Source: Niabella drilacis (GTDB lineage: Bacteria > Bacteroidota > Bacteroidia > Chitinophagales > Chitinophagaceae). Taken from it: a DNA stretch of 64,000 nucleotides. The notes under the pieces are model-generated. The model was not told the origin of the DNA. It did not search any database and saw nothing but the letters and a program-made list of their open reading frames with translations. A program made the position numbers and the translations under genes. Location of the stretch: the NCBI RefSeq assembly GCF_900101395.1, contig NZ_FMZO01000003.1, positions 248,001 through 312,000 on the forward strand, in the 5' to 3' direction. Within the stretch, counting starts at the first letter, position 1, and each line of letters opens with the position of its first letter. Below are positions 52,374 to 61,671 of this stretch, piece by piece.

Positions 52374-53045
52374 ATGGATATGATGCTAAAAACAATTGTA
52401 TGGATCCCTTTTGTATTGTTTACCGTATGCTCACCGGGGCAGTCTGCAAAGGAATTAAGACCTGATCTGGAAAAATTAGTTGTTGGTAAAAAACTGGAGG
52501 TATTTAACCGGAACATAACGCCTCTGAGGGATTCAAAAAACAGGAATGGTCTTTATATGGATGCGAGGGACAACCATGGTGTGGCCTGGTTACCCGGTTA
52601 TGAGCTGGTTAAAGGAGTTCTTGAATTTGATGTCAAGGGCAGGGACGTATTACAGCAAAGCTTTGTGGGCATTGCCTTTCATGGCTTAAATGACAGTACG
52701 ATGGAGGCGATCTATTTCAGGCCTTTTAATTTCCGGGCAACTGATAAGGGCCGGAGAAGCCATTCCGTTCAGTATATTTCGTTGCCTGACAAAGACTGGG
52801 AGAAACTCAGAACCGAACATCCCAACCAGTATGAACAGTCCCTCAAGCGCCCCCCAAGTCCCAACGACTGGTTTCACGTACGTGTAGTCATTGATCATTC
52901 TGAGGTAAGCGTTTTTGTAAATGAGCATCCGGAACCGGACCTGGTTGTAACCCGGTTGGGCAACAGGAGCAATGGCCGCATCGGTTTTTGGACCGGTCAC
53001 CGGTCGGATGGCGCTTTTGCAAACCTGAAAATGATCATAAAATAA
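52374..53045 (+). CDS. Secreted concanavalin-like (DUF1080-type) protein
   Basis: About 223 residues from ATG 52374; a GTG at 52332 gives an unlikely N-terminus, and ATG 52383 is also possible. A signal peptide precedes a sandwich with GVLEFDVKGRDVLQQSFVGIAFHG, FHVRVVIDHSEVSVFVNEH and GRIGFWTGHRSDGAFANLKM, the typical order of DUF1080/3-keto-disaccharide hydrolase-like folds, though shorter. Third gene of the operon-like row, 48 bases after the beta-helix gene. Related in fold to the first gene of the row and to the extracellular part of the divergent regulator. Confidence 0.75.
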   Translation: MDMMLKTIVWIPFVLFTVCSPGQSAKELRPDLEKLVVGKKLEVFNRNITPLRDSKNRNGLYMDARDNHGVAWLPGYELVKGVLEFDVKGRDVLQQSFVGIAFHGLNDSTMEAIYFRPFNFRATDKGRRSHSVQYISLPDKDWEKLRTEHPNQYEQSLKRPPSPNDWFHVRVVIDHSEVSVFVNEHPEPDLVVTRLGNRSNGRIGFWTGHRSDGAFANLKMIIK

Positions 53046-53066
53046 GCCCTGGGATCTAAACCGGTA

Positions 53067-54122
53067 TTATTCCAGCAGCCGGTTATTTTCAATGCGTTCG
53101 CGGGCTTTTATAAGGATATGATGTATCTTTTTCTCCAATTCTTTTTTAGGAGGCAGCTCGGTCCAATATTCTGCCACCATAATGCCATCCTTATGCATTT
53201 CCAGTAATTCGATCTGCTCACGACTACTTTCCGTGCAAAGGATCAGACCAACGGGAGGGAGTTCGCCCTCCTGCTTTTCGTGTTTACCCAGCCATCGAAG
53301 GTAAAGCTCCATCTGTCCTTTGTGTTTGGCTTCAAATTTCCCGAGCTTCAGTTCTATGGCAACCAACCGTTTTAAAACCCGGTGATAAAACAGGAGGTCC
53401 AGGTAAAAGTCTTCCCCGTCAATGATCATTCTTTTCCGGCGATCAACAAAGGCAAAGCCGTTTCCCAGCTCCAGGATGAAGGTTTCCAGCTCTTTTAAAA
53501 TAGCGGCTTCTAAATCTTTTTCCAGGTAGGTATTTCGAAGACCTAAAAAATCCAGGAAGTAAGGGTCCTTAAAATTGTTCTGAAGCGCTGGATGATTGCT
53601 GGTGTTCTGTAAATTGGCAATAGTCGTACGTTCATATTCCTTTGTGACTATCTGATGGCGCAACGCCCTTACACTCAATACATTATTAGCTGTTGTTCGG
53701 GCATAATACAGTTTTGCTTCCGGGTCCTTCAATGGTAATAATACCAGGATATGCGACCAGCTCAATTGTCGTGACAGCGTCACGACAATTTCCTTAACGG
53801 GGAATTGTTCTGCAAACTGAAGCATCCTGCGCAGGTTTTTTTCTTCAAAATTGCGGCCGTAGCGGGCTTTTAATTGGGCTGCTAATGCAGGTATGATCTG
53901 CCTGCCATAGTCTGCCCGCTTGTTTTGGAGGATGTCTTCATTGATACGCGTGCCAATATGCCAAAAAAGCATCGTAAGTGCACTGTTTGCCTGCTGTACA
54001 AATTGATGCTGGCTTTGCTCTATCAGTTGTGAGAGGTCAGTAAGTAAGGCTCCTTCCGGCGATAGCTGCTTATTTAACGACGTACTTTTCTCCTTGCTTT
54101 GGGTGAACGTTTTCTTATTCAT
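53067..54122 (-). CDS. PDDEXK nuclease-domain protein, YhcG family (DUF1016)
   Basis: A 351-residue protein of the YhcG/DUF1016 family. The N-terminal domain shows ALTMLFWHIGTRINEDILQNKRADYGRQII and YGRNFEEKNLRRMLQFAEQFP. The C-terminal half is the nuclease: DFYLDLLFYHRVLKRLVAIELKLGKF carries the Asp and E-x-K of the PDDEXK core, followed by KGQMELYLRWL and PVGLILCTE. Members often lie near restriction systems, but here it stands alone and convergent with the secreted-protein row. A role in DNA defence or repair is inferred from the fold only. Confidence 0.88.
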   Translation of the reverse strand: MNKKTFTQSKEKSTSLNKQLSPEGALLTDLSQLIEQSQHQFVQQANSALTMLFWHIGTRINEDILQNKRADYGRQIIPALAAQLKARYGRNFEEKNLRRMLQFAEQFPVKEIVVTLSRQLSWSHILVLLPLKDPEAKLYYARTTANNVLSVRALRHQIVTKEYERTTIANLQNTSNHPALQNNFKDPYFLDFLGLRNTYLEKDLEAAILKELETFILELGNGFAFVDRRKRMIIDGEDFYLDLLFYHRVLKRLVAIELKLGKFEAKHKGQMELYLRWLGKHEKQEGELPPVGLILCTESSREQIELLEMHKDGIMVAEYWTELPPKKELEKKIHHILIKARERIENNRLLE

Positions 54123-54358
54123 AGGTTATATACAAAGGGCCTTTTAGATAGCGCTTTTCTTTTATAAAAAGAATGGCCAGGCAGGGGCGCTTTGCTATAA
54201 AGGTACTATAAAATATGAAAACTATTTTTTATATAAAAGTAGTCAGTTACCGGCATCTTCAATGCCGCAGGCAGGCCGGGAAATAGGATTGCTGTTGAAT
54301 GGAAGGTATAAGAATTACCGGGAGCCAATCCGGATACCCTGTAAAGCTCAGGGGGGAT

Positions 54359-54898
54359 TTAATAATATGGACTGATCAATAGATAGATAATCGGTCCGGT
54401 TACCGCCACATAAAACCAGATGGGCCAGGTGATGCGGGCTATTTTCCGGTGCCGGGGATACTCGCCGATCAATCCCCTGTATGCTGTAAACAAAATAAAC
54501 GGCAGGATGATACCCGCGAGCGGAATATGTGTGCCAAGAATAAAATAGTAAATGAACCGAATGGCGCCGGTGCCGCCGAATTTGGTATCGCCCGCCAGCA
54601 GGTGATGGGCAATATAACTTACCAGGAACAGAATGGAAAGTACCATAGCCACCAGCATAAGCCGCTTATGAAGCAGGTGCCGGCCGCTTTTTGCGGCAAA
54701 GAGGGCAATGACCAGGAGCACAGCAACAACAGCGTTGATAAGGGCATTAACAAGAGCGAAGATATGTACGTCGAAGCCCAATTGTACCTTTAACTGAACC
54801 CGGCCCAGGGCTACAATGACAGCAAATACAATTACGGAAAAAGTATAAATAAGAAGCCGGGCTTTCTTATCATTTTTGGTCCACGATGGGGGTAACAT
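54359..54898 (-). CDS. DUF420 membrane protein (oxidase assembly-type)
   Basis: A 179-residue protein with five membrane helices. It has the DUF420 pattern: HIFALVNALINAVVAVLLV, HKRLMLVAMVLSILFLVSYIAHHL (conserved His pair) and YYFILGTHIPLAGIILPFILFTAYRG, KIARITWPIWFYVAVTG. DUF420/CtaM-like proteins assist cytochrome oxidase assembly. Its start overlaps the end of the SCO gene by 29 bases, so the two are translationally coupled and probably act in the same process. Oxidase structural genes are not in the window. Confidence 0.88.
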   Translation of the reverse strand: MLPPSWTKNDKKARLLIYTFSVIVFAVIVALGRVQLKVQLGFDVHIFALVNALINAVVAVLLVIALFAAKSGRHLLHKRLMLVAMVLSILFLVSYIAHHLLAGDTKFGGTGAIRFIYYFILGTHIPLAGIILPFILFTAYRGLIGEYPRHRKIARITWPIWFYVAVTGPIIYLLISPYY

Positions 54899-55694
54899 TT
54901 TTTTTCTTTTTAAACACGATCAGGAACAAGCCAACCAGCACGCCCGCAATCAAAAATACAATGGCGAGCAGGTTTAACTGCCCGGATAGTGCGCTTTTTT
55001 CGTTCGGGTTTTTTTCCAGTGTCAGCAGCACAAGATCCCGCGAAATTTTGGCCAGGGAAGCACTGTCTAGTCCATGATAAAATCCCCGGATCACCCGGCT
55101 GGTATCGATCAGTACAAAATGATCGGTATGAATAAAGCTGGTATCAATGCCCTTACCATCTACAAGCCCGATCCGCATATCTTTTAATGCCAGGTCGTAG
55201 ATCGTTTTTTTATCACCCGTCAGCAGGTCCCATTGCTGGGGGTTGATCTGGAAGCGGTCAGCCCAGGCTTTGAGCTGGTGGACCGAGTCGCGCTCCGGAT
55301 CAATGCTGAACGAAATGAACTGTACATCGCTGTTGGTGCGGTCTCCCACCCGTTCTGAGTTGGTAATGGAACCCTGCAGCCGCTTCATGTTCTGGGTCAG
55401 CGGCGGACAAATCGTAGGGCAATGTGTGAAGAAGAAATCAGCAATGATGATCTTGCCCCTGTATTTGTCCAGGGTTACCGTTTCGCCCAGCTGGTTGGTC
55501 AGCTTGAAGTTGCTGAGCCGGTGCCATACCGTATCGGAAACCTTTTTGCCGTCCTTTAATGTGGAGTTGATGGAATCCGGAAAAAAACGTTGTGGCAGAA
55601 CCACCGCCTGATCAGCGTAATGCCCGATGATAAAGTAGCAGGTGAGCGGTAAGATGATCGTAATGAGAAGACCGTATATTGCTTTTCTGTTCAA
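54870..55694 (-). CDS. SCO1/SenC-family copper chaperone
   Basis: A 274-residue protein with an N-terminal membrane anchor and a thioredoxin-like domain. The copper site is C92 and C96 in FTHCPTICPPL; the third ligand is the His in SFIHTDHFVLID. A second hydrophobic segment (about 242-262) near the C-terminus, LLAIVFLIAGVLVGLFLIVF, adds an unusual C-terminal anchor seen in Bacteroidota SCO proteins. It delivers copper to the CuA centre of cytochrome oxidase. Operon with DUF420. Confidence 0.93.
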   Translation of the reverse strand: MNRKAIYGLLITIILPLTCYFIIGHYADQAVVLPQRFFPDSINSTLKDGKKVSDTVWHRLSNFKLTNQLGETVTLDKYRGKIIIADFFFTHCPTICPPLTQNMKRLQGSITNSERVGDRTNSDVQFISFSIDPERDSVHQLKAWADRFQINPQQWDLLTGDKKTIYDLALKDMRIGLVDGKGIDTSFIHTDHFVLIDTSRVIRGFYHGLDSASLAKISRDLVLLTLEKNPNEKSALSGQLNLLAIVFLIAGVLVGLFLIVFKKKKNVTPIVDQK

Positions 55695-55879
55695 AAGAAA
55701 CCTGAATTAAGTTTTTGCAGCCGCAAAAGTCGTAAAAAGCTTTTAAACGGCTTCTGTTTTTATGAAAATATATTTTTAATAATGTAAAACACCAAAGTGC
55801 CCTCTTTTGTTAAAAAAGTTGCCTGTTTAACAGGAATGCAGCCGGCCCGGAGGATATAAGGCCTGCTGACTGCAGTGCC

Positions 55880-55910
55880 GCCCGCCCTTTGGCGGGCCCG
55901 TTTTGTTTTG
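55880..55910 (+). terminator. Orphan terminator-like hairpin
   Basis: GCCCGCC (55880-55886), CTTT loop, GGCGGGC (55891-55897), then CCGTTTTGTTTTG on the plus strand. No plus-strand gene ends here: SCO is transcribed away and the sugar dehydrogenase starts at 55969. It may end a short RNA or act as a leader hairpin. Confidence 0.45.
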
Positions 55911-55968
55911 AAACGACCGCTTTTAAGGGGAATTGTGCTACTTTTAAGTCGTCTAAAAAAATTACACA

Positions 55969-57219
55969 ATGAGTTTTCATGTTAAACCACTGATGACAGG
56001 GGTACTGGTAGCATCCCTGTTCATGGCCTGTAATGCTGACCAGTCGCATGGCGAAAAAGCGGCCAACGGAGTTGCAGACTCTTCCTCTAATCCTGTGGAA
56101 ACCAAAACCCCCAACAGTGATTATAAACCGGCGTTTGAAGGGCAAACCCGTATAAAAGGAGTAAAAACCCAAACACCGCTGGATGTAAAAATGCTCACAG
56201 ACGGTTTGGTGTATCCCTGGGGGATCACCGGTTTGCCGGATGGGCGTTTTCTGATCACCGAGCGGAAGGGCGACCTTCGTATTGCTACCGCCGCGGGACA
56301 GCTGAGTGCGCCTATCACCGGTTTGCCAAAGGTGAATAGCGAGGGACAGGGCGGGTTGCTGGATGTGGCTATAGATCCGGATTTTGCGGCAAACCGTACT
56401 ATTTATTTTACTTTTTCGCAGGATGTTCCTCCCGGAACGTTAACGGCAGTAGGTAAAGGAAAGTTAGCGGCGGATGAAAAAACGATCGAAGGAGCAACCG
56501 TTATTTACCAGGGCCTTCCGGCATTTCCCAGCAAGCTACATTATGGCGGCCGTTTGGTATGGGATAAAGATGGTAATCTTTTTGTAAGTACCGGGGAGCG
56601 TTCGGACACGGTATCCCGTCCCCAGGCACAGCATTTGAACTCTGCACTGGGTAAGGTATTAAGGATCACTAAGGATGGTAAGCCTGCCCCCGGTAATCCG
56701 AAATTTGATGCAGCAGATGCCCGCCCGGAAATTTACTCTTATGGCCACCGCAATGTGCAGGGGCTGGCCATACACCCGGTTACCGGCGATCTTTGGGAGG
56801 ATGAATTCGGCCCGAAAGGCGGTGACGAGGTTAACCGCATTGAACCGGGAAAGAACTATGGATGGCCGACGATCACTTATGGACTGGAATACAGTGGTAA
56901 GAAAGTTGGGGAAGGAATTACCCAAAAAGCAGGTCTGGAACAGCCGGTTTATTACTGGGACCCTGTGGTGTCACCCAGTGGCGCTACCTTTTACAGTGGT
57001 GACCTGATACCCGAATGGAAGAATAATTTGTTTATAGGGGCCCTCAGCGGTATGCATATTGTACGGCTGGTGATCGAAAACAATAAGGTAGTGGGAGAGG
57101 AACGGCTGCTGACCGATCAGCAACAGCGGTTCCGGGATGTGGTACAGGGCGCGGACGGCGCATTGTATGCGATCAGCGATGGCGAAAAAGGACGGCTGTT
57201 CCGGATCGGGAAGAAGTAG
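55969..57219 (+). CDS. PQQ-dependent aldose sugar dehydrogenase-like lipoprotein
   Basis: A 416-residue lipoprotein (lipobox FMAC, C21). The six-bladed glucose/sorbosone dehydrogenase propeller shows YPWGITGLPDGRFLITERKGDLR, GGLLDVAIDPDFAANRTIYFTFS, LHYGGRLVWDKDGNLFVSTGERSD, SYGHRNVQGLAIHPVTGDLWEDEFGPKGGDEVN (the PQQ/Ca site His and Asp-Glu). It oxidises aldoses in the periplasm if PQQ is available; no PQQ synthesis genes are here. TACTTTTA (55939-55946, seven of eight) is a possible promoter. Confidence 0.92.
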   Translation: MSFHVKPLMTGVLVASLFMACNADQSHGEKAANGVADSSSNPVETKTPNSDYKPAFEGQTRIKGVKTQTPLDVKMLTDGLVYPWGITGLPDGRFLITERKGDLRIATAAGQLSAPITGLPKVNSEGQGGLLDVAIDPDFAANRTIYFTFSQDVPPGTLTAVGKGKLAADEKTIEGATVIYQGLPAFPSKLHYGGRLVWDKDGNLFVSTGERSDTVSRPQAQHLNSALGKVLRITKDGKPAPGNPKFDAADARPEIYSYGHRNVQGLAIHPVTGDLWEDEFGPKGGDEVNRIEPGKNYGWPTITYGLEYSGKKVGEGITQKAGLEQPVYYWDPVVSPSGATFYSGDLIPEWKNNLFIGALSGMHIVRLVIENNKVVGEERLLTDQQQRFRDVVQGADGALYAISDGEKGRLFRIGKK

Positions 57220-57322
57220 TTTTCGGACCTGAGACCTGAAAATTCAGAGGTGAGACAGTACTTCGCCCGATGGGTTTTCAAATTTCAAATCACAGGAGCT
57301 CAATTCTCAAAATAAAGATTCA

Positions 57323-58978
57323 ATGAATAAACTGCTCATTGCTGTATTGGCAGCGCTCGCTTTTGTATCCTGTAATAACCCCGAAAAGACCGGCAATAAT
57401 GAAGAGGGCCTGTCGGTATTCAATGCAGACAGCCTTGTAAAGCATATTAAAGTATTGTCGTCGGATTCGTTCCAGGGACGGAAGCCATTTACAGAGGGCG
57501 AAACAAAAACGATCGCTTATTTGCAGGAGCAGTTTCAATCCATTGGAGTGCAGCCCGGCAATGGCGATAGTTACCTGCAGGATGTGCCGATGATCGATAT
57601 CCTGTCACAACCGGCCCCGCTGATGCAGGTAACTGCAGCAAAGGCAGATCTGCAGCTGCAGGGCTTTGATGAGTATGTGCTGTCTACACCCAAAACGGAT
57701 GCTTTGGTCAGTCTGCAGAATGTGCCGGTAGTATTTGCCGGTTATGGCGTGGTGGCCCCTGAATACAACTGGAACGATTATGCCGGGCTGGATGTAAAGG
57801 GAAAGATCGTAATGGTGCTGGTAAATGATCCGGGCTTTAATAATGGGGATACCACCTTGTTTAAGGGCAAAACGATGACCTATTACGGGCGGTGGACGTA
57901 CAAGTTTGAGGAGGCTGCCCGGCAGGGTGCCCGGGGCTGCCTGGTGATCCACAGCACCGCCGCGGCCAGCTATCCGTTCAGCGTGGTGCAGAACGGCTGG
58001 AATGAATCCGAGCTGCGGCTGGACAATAAGAACGAAAAGCTACTGGATGCCCAGGGCTGGATCTCTATGGAAGCGGCCAAAAAGCTGATCGTTGCCGGCG
58101 GGCAGGATACCGGCATTATCGCAAAAGCAGATATACCCGGGTTTAAGGCCGTTACCCTTAACGAAACCGTTTCTACCAGCATCAGGACAAAAGTAACGTA
58201 CAGTAAATCGCATAATGTGATCGCCAGGATCACCGGCAGTAAATACCCCGATGAATATATTCTTTATACGGCCCATTGGGATCATTTGGGTATTGGCAAA
58301 CCGGATGCAAAAGGCGATTCTGTTTATAATGGCGCGCTGGACAATGCCAGTGGCACTGCCGCGCTGCTGGAGTTCGCACGGGCCTGGAAAAGTCTCAAAA
58401 CACCTCCGGAACGCACCATTGTCTTTCTTGCGGTGACTGCGGAGGAGCAGGGCTTGCTGGGCTCTGCATACTATGCGCAGCATCCCGTTTATCCCGTTGC
58501 CAAAACGGTGGCGGTGTTGAATGTGGATGAGGTCAACAACTATGGCAAAACAAAAGATATTATGGTGGTGGGGCAGGGCCAGTCGGATATGGAAGACCTG
58601 CTGAAAGAAGAAGCCGAAAAGCAGGGACGCTATATTTCTTATGATGCCACACCGGAAGCCGGGCATTATTTCCGGTCGGATCATTTCAGCTTTGCAAAAG
58701 CGGGGATACCCGCGCTGGCCCAGGGTTTTGGGATTGATGTAGTGGGTAAGGGAAAAGAGTATGGTAAGAAAATGCAGGAAGAATTCAACGCGCAGCATTA
58801 TCACGGCCCATCCGATGAATACAACCCCTCCTGGGATCTGGGCGGCGCCACAGATGATCTGCAATTGCTTTTTATGGTAGGTAAACGGCTGGCTTACGGG
58901 CATGTATGGCCGGGGTGGAAAGCGGGCTCGGAGTTCAAGGCAGAAAGGGACAGGAGTGCCGCAGAGCGGAAGGAATAA
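57323..58978 (+). CDS. M28-family zinc aminopeptidase, lipoprotein
   Basis: A 551-residue lipoprotein (lipobox FVSC, about C17). A PA insert lies at about 115-230. The zinc ligands and catalytic residues of M28 are all present: H318 and D320 in YTAHWDHLG, D340 in GALDNASG, E374-E375 in TAEEQG, D402 in NVDEV and H454 in SDHFSF. It removes N-terminal amino acids from peptides. The S9 peptidase gene starts 143 bases downstream on the same strand, a likely functional partner in peptide degradation. Confidence 0.94.
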   Translation: MNKLLIAVLAALAFVSCNNPEKTGNNEEGLSVFNADSLVKHIKVLSSDSFQGRKPFTEGETKTIAYLQEQFQSIGVQPGNGDSYLQDVPMIDILSQPAPLMQVTAAKADLQLQGFDEYVLSTPKTDALVSLQNVPVVFAGYGVVAPEYNWNDYAGLDVKGKIVMVLVNDPGFNNGDTTLFKGKTMTYYGRWTYKFEEAARQGARGCLVIHSTAAASYPFSVVQNGWNESELRLDNKNEKLLDAQGWISMEAAKKLIVAGGQDTGIIAKADIPGFKAVTLNETVSTSIRTKVTYSKSHNVIARITGSKYPDEYILYTAHWDHLGIGKPDAKGDSVYNGALDNASGTAALLEFARAWKSLKTPPERTIVFLAVTAEEQGLLGSAYYAQHPVYPVAKTVAVLNVDEVNNYGKTKDIMVVGQGQSDMEDLLKEEAEKQGRYISYDATPEAGHYFRSDHFSFAKAGIPALAQGFGIDVVGKGKEYGKKMQEEFNAQHYHGPSDEYNPSWDLGGATDDLQLLFMVGKRLAYGHVWPGWKAGSEFKAERDRSAAERKE

Positions 58979-59037
58979 TGCAATTCCACCGGCCTGAATG
59001 TTTTTCGGAGACGGGCGCGAAGACCAGGTGCGCTCCC

Positions 59038-59045
59038 TAAATTTG
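59038..59045 (+). promoter_or_regulatory. -7 box for the S9 peptidase gene
   Basis: TAAATTTG, a perfect TAnnTTTG, lies 76 bases before the ATG at 59122. No good -33 at the expected distance. Confidence 0.4.
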
Positions 59046-59121
59046 TATCAAAGAAACAAGATCATTCCCGCTTTATGCCAATAGCAGACAAGCGGTATTA
59101 TAAATTTTTCTGCTTTACAGG

Positions 59122-61491
59122 ATGAAGAGATTATTGATAAAAGCCATTGCAGTTCCTGCATTAGTGGTTGCTTTTACAGCAACAGCACAAAACGTTCCCG
59201 GATCATTAACGGTGGAAAAGATCATGCGTGATCCTAAATGGATGGGCACTTCCCCCGGTGATATAGCCTGGGCGAATGATGGTTACACCCTGATCTTTAA
59301 CTGGAACCCGGACCGCAATCCTGCCGATTCGCTGTACCGGGTTACTATAGCAGATAAAACACCGCATAAGCTGGCGTTGGATGAGCAGCTCCAGGCGGTA
59401 TACGAATACCAACTGCGCTATAATAACAAGAGGACTGCTGCGGTTTGGGCAAAGGACGGGGATATTTACTACCGGGCACCCGGCGGCAGGGTCACGCGCG
59501 TTACCCAAACGATGGAGGGTGAATATAATCCCGTATTCAGTTTTAATGATACAAGGATTGTTTACAGCCGTGGCCAGAACCTGTACTCCTGGGAGATGGC
59601 TACCGGAGCGTCACAGCAGCTGACCAATTTTACCAACGATGCCCCTGCAGATAAAGGCAAAAAAGGCAATGCAGAAGAGGAGTGGCTAAAAAAAGAACAA
59701 CTGGCCACGATGGATATACTGCGGGAGCGCAATAACAAACGGACCGCCAGTGAGCACTACCGTAAGGATGCAGAGGTATCCGGCCTCAAACCCGTTTACC
59801 TGGGCGGAAACCAGCTGATGGGCGCGGCTATTAGTCCCGACGGCCGGTTTGTAACCTATCAGTTGTATACGGCAGGGAACGGGAAAAGGACCATTGTACC
59901 GGATTATGTAACGGAAAGCGGCTATACCACCGACATTCCCGGCCGCACAAAAGTGGGAAGCCCGCAGGGGTACTCCCGGTTCTTTGTTTACGACCGCATA
60001 AAAGATACCGCTTATCAGATCAATACGGAGCAGATCCCCGGTATACGGGATATACCGGCATACGTAAAGGAGTACCCGCAGCAATGGCAAAAAATGCAGA
60101 AGGATACCGCTCTTCGGAATGTAAATATATGGGGTGTTGAATGGTCGCAAAACAGCCGCTATGCCCTGCTGGATGTATATGCAGATGACAATAAGGACCG
60201 ATGGCTGCTGCTGATGGATACCGCAACAAGGAGCCTGAAACTGGTGGACCGGCAGCATGACGATGCCTGGATCGGCGGCCCCGGTATCAGCCCCCGCGCT
60301 ACCGGCTGGATCGATGATCAGACGGTCTGGTTCCAGAGTGAAGTCACCGGCTATTCGCATTTGTACACCTGCTCTGTTATGCAGGGCACTAAGAGGGCAC
60401 TGACAAAAGGCAATTACGAAGTGCAGGAGACAAAGCTTTCCAACGATAAGCGATCCTTTTATATTACAACCAACGAGGTACATCCGGGTGAAAAGCAATT
60501 TTATAAGCTGGTTATAAAAACAGGAACGGCTCAGAAGCTCACGACGCTTGAAGGAGCCAACGAGGTAACCATGGCTCCTGATGAAAAGTACCTGGCCATC
60601 AGGAATTCCTATGTGAACAGGCCCTGGGAGCTGTTTCTGCAGGAAAACAGGGCAGGGGCAAAGCCTGTTCAGATCACGCATCTGGCACAGTCAAAAGAAT
60701 ATATGCAATACCACTGGCGCATACCGGAGGTGACCTCCTTTACTGCCAGGGACGGGGCGCCTGTATACGCAAGAGTTTACAAACCCGAAAATCCCAAACC
60801 CGGTATGCCGGCGGTGCTTTTTGTGCATGGTGCAGGGTACCTGCAGAACGCACATAAATGGTGGAGCTCCTATTTCAGGGAATATATGTTCAACAACCTG
60901 CTGGCAGATAATGGCTATTATGTGATGGATATCGATTACCGCGGCAGTGCGGGTTATGGGCGCAACTGGCGTACAGGGATCTACCGCCATATGGGAGGAA
61001 AAGACCTGACTGATCATGTGGATGCAGTAAAATATCTGGCTGATACCTATAAGATCGACCCGTCAAAAGTGGGCATCTACGGAGGATCTTATGGAGGATT
61101 TATGACACTGATGGCCTTGTTTACAACACCGGATGTTTTTACCAGTGGTGCAGCACTGCGGCCGGTTACAGACTGGGCCAATTATAATCATGGTTATACT
61201 TCCAATATCCTGAACGAACCATTTACAGATAGTATAGCCTATCACAGGAGTTCTCCCCTTTATTTTGCCGGCGGATTAAAAGGCAACCTGCTGATCTGCC
61301 ACGGTATGGTGGATGTAAATGTACATTACCAGGATGCTGTGAAACTGGCACAGCGCCTGATGGAGCTGAAAAAGGAGCACTGGGAACTGGCTTCTTATCC
61401 CATGGAAGATCACGGATTTGTAGAACCGGCAAGCTGGACGGATGAATACAGGCGCATTTTCAAACTTTTTGAGCAAACGCTGAAAAAATAG
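59122..61491 (+). CDS. S9 family (dipeptidyl peptidase IV-like) peptidase
   Basis: A 789-residue protein with a signal peptide (ends ATAQN). The N-terminal two thirds form a beta-propeller (DPPIV_N), and the C-terminal alpha/beta hydrolase domain carries the triad S656 in GGSYGGFM, D731 in MVDVN and H764 in EDHGF; the spacing matches DPP4 enzymes. It would release dipeptides, possibly Xaa-Pro, in the periplasm. The EE motif that fixes the substrate N-terminus in DPP4 was not placed with certainty, so strict DPP activity is not proven. Confidence 0.93.
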   Translation: MKRLLIKAIAVPALVVAFTATAQNVPGSLTVEKIMRDPKWMGTSPGDIAWANDGYTLIFNWNPDRNPADSLYRVTIADKTPHKLALDEQLQAVYEYQLRYNNKRTAAVWAKDGDIYYRAPGGRVTRVTQTMEGEYNPVFSFNDTRIVYSRGQNLYSWEMATGASQQLTNFTNDAPADKGKKGNAEEEWLKKEQLATMDILRERNNKRTASEHYRKDAEVSGLKPVYLGGNQLMGAAISPDGRFVTYQLYTAGNGKRTIVPDYVTESGYTTDIPGRTKVGSPQGYSRFFVYDRIKDTAYQINTEQIPGIRDIPAYVKEYPQQWQKMQKDTALRNVNIWGVEWSQNSRYALLDVYADDNKDRWLLLMDTATRSLKLVDRQHDDAWIGGPGISPRATGWIDDQTVWFQSEVTGYSHLYTCSVMQGTKRALTKGNYEVQETKLSNDKRSFYITTNEVHPGEKQFYKLVIKTGTAQKLTTLEGANEVTMAPDEKYLAIRNSYVNRPWELFLQENRAGAKPVQITHLAQSKEYMQYHWRIPEVTSFTARDGAPVYARVYKPENPKPGMPAVLFVHGAGYLQNAHKWWSSYFREYMFNNLLADNGYYVMDIDYRGSAGYGRNWRTGIYRHMGGKDLTDHVDAVKYLADTYKIDPSKVGIYGGSYGGFMTLMALFTTPDVFTSGAALRPVTDWANYNHGYTSNILNEPFTDSIAYHRSSPLYFAGGLKGNLLICHGMVDVNVHYQDAVKLAQRLMELKKEHWELASYPMEDHGFVEPASWTDEYRRIFKLFEQTLKK

Positions 61492-61555
61492 CGTACTAAG
61501 ACTGGTAACATGCTTTATGGCTTTGGCAAATAAGCCAATAGGCGAAGCCGTTGAA

Positions 61556-61571
61556 CAGGACCCGGGTCCTG
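61556..61571. repeat. 16-bp perfect palindrome
   Basis: CAGGACCCGGGTCCTG in the 180-base gap between the S9 peptidase and comEC. It is GC-rich within an otherwise AT-rich gap and could be an operator or a chance stem; no T-tract follows. Confidence 0.35.
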
Positions 61572-61671
61572 TCGCTCACCTTATCCCGCCAATAGACCAA
61601 GGACAGTGCTACAGGTTGTGTAAAAAATATATATAATATTTTTGTAACTTTAGGTGGCTAACACAACACCT

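Noticed and set aside
59686-60681. 331-codon minus-strand frame inside the S9 peptidase gene
   Set aside because: A shadow of the peptidase gene; composition is Cys/Ile/Pro-rich with no domain.
61492-61671. Possible tRNA-like sequence ending CCGCCA in the gap before comEC
   Set aside because: No T-arm GTTC motif, anticodon arm or acceptor pairing could be folded.
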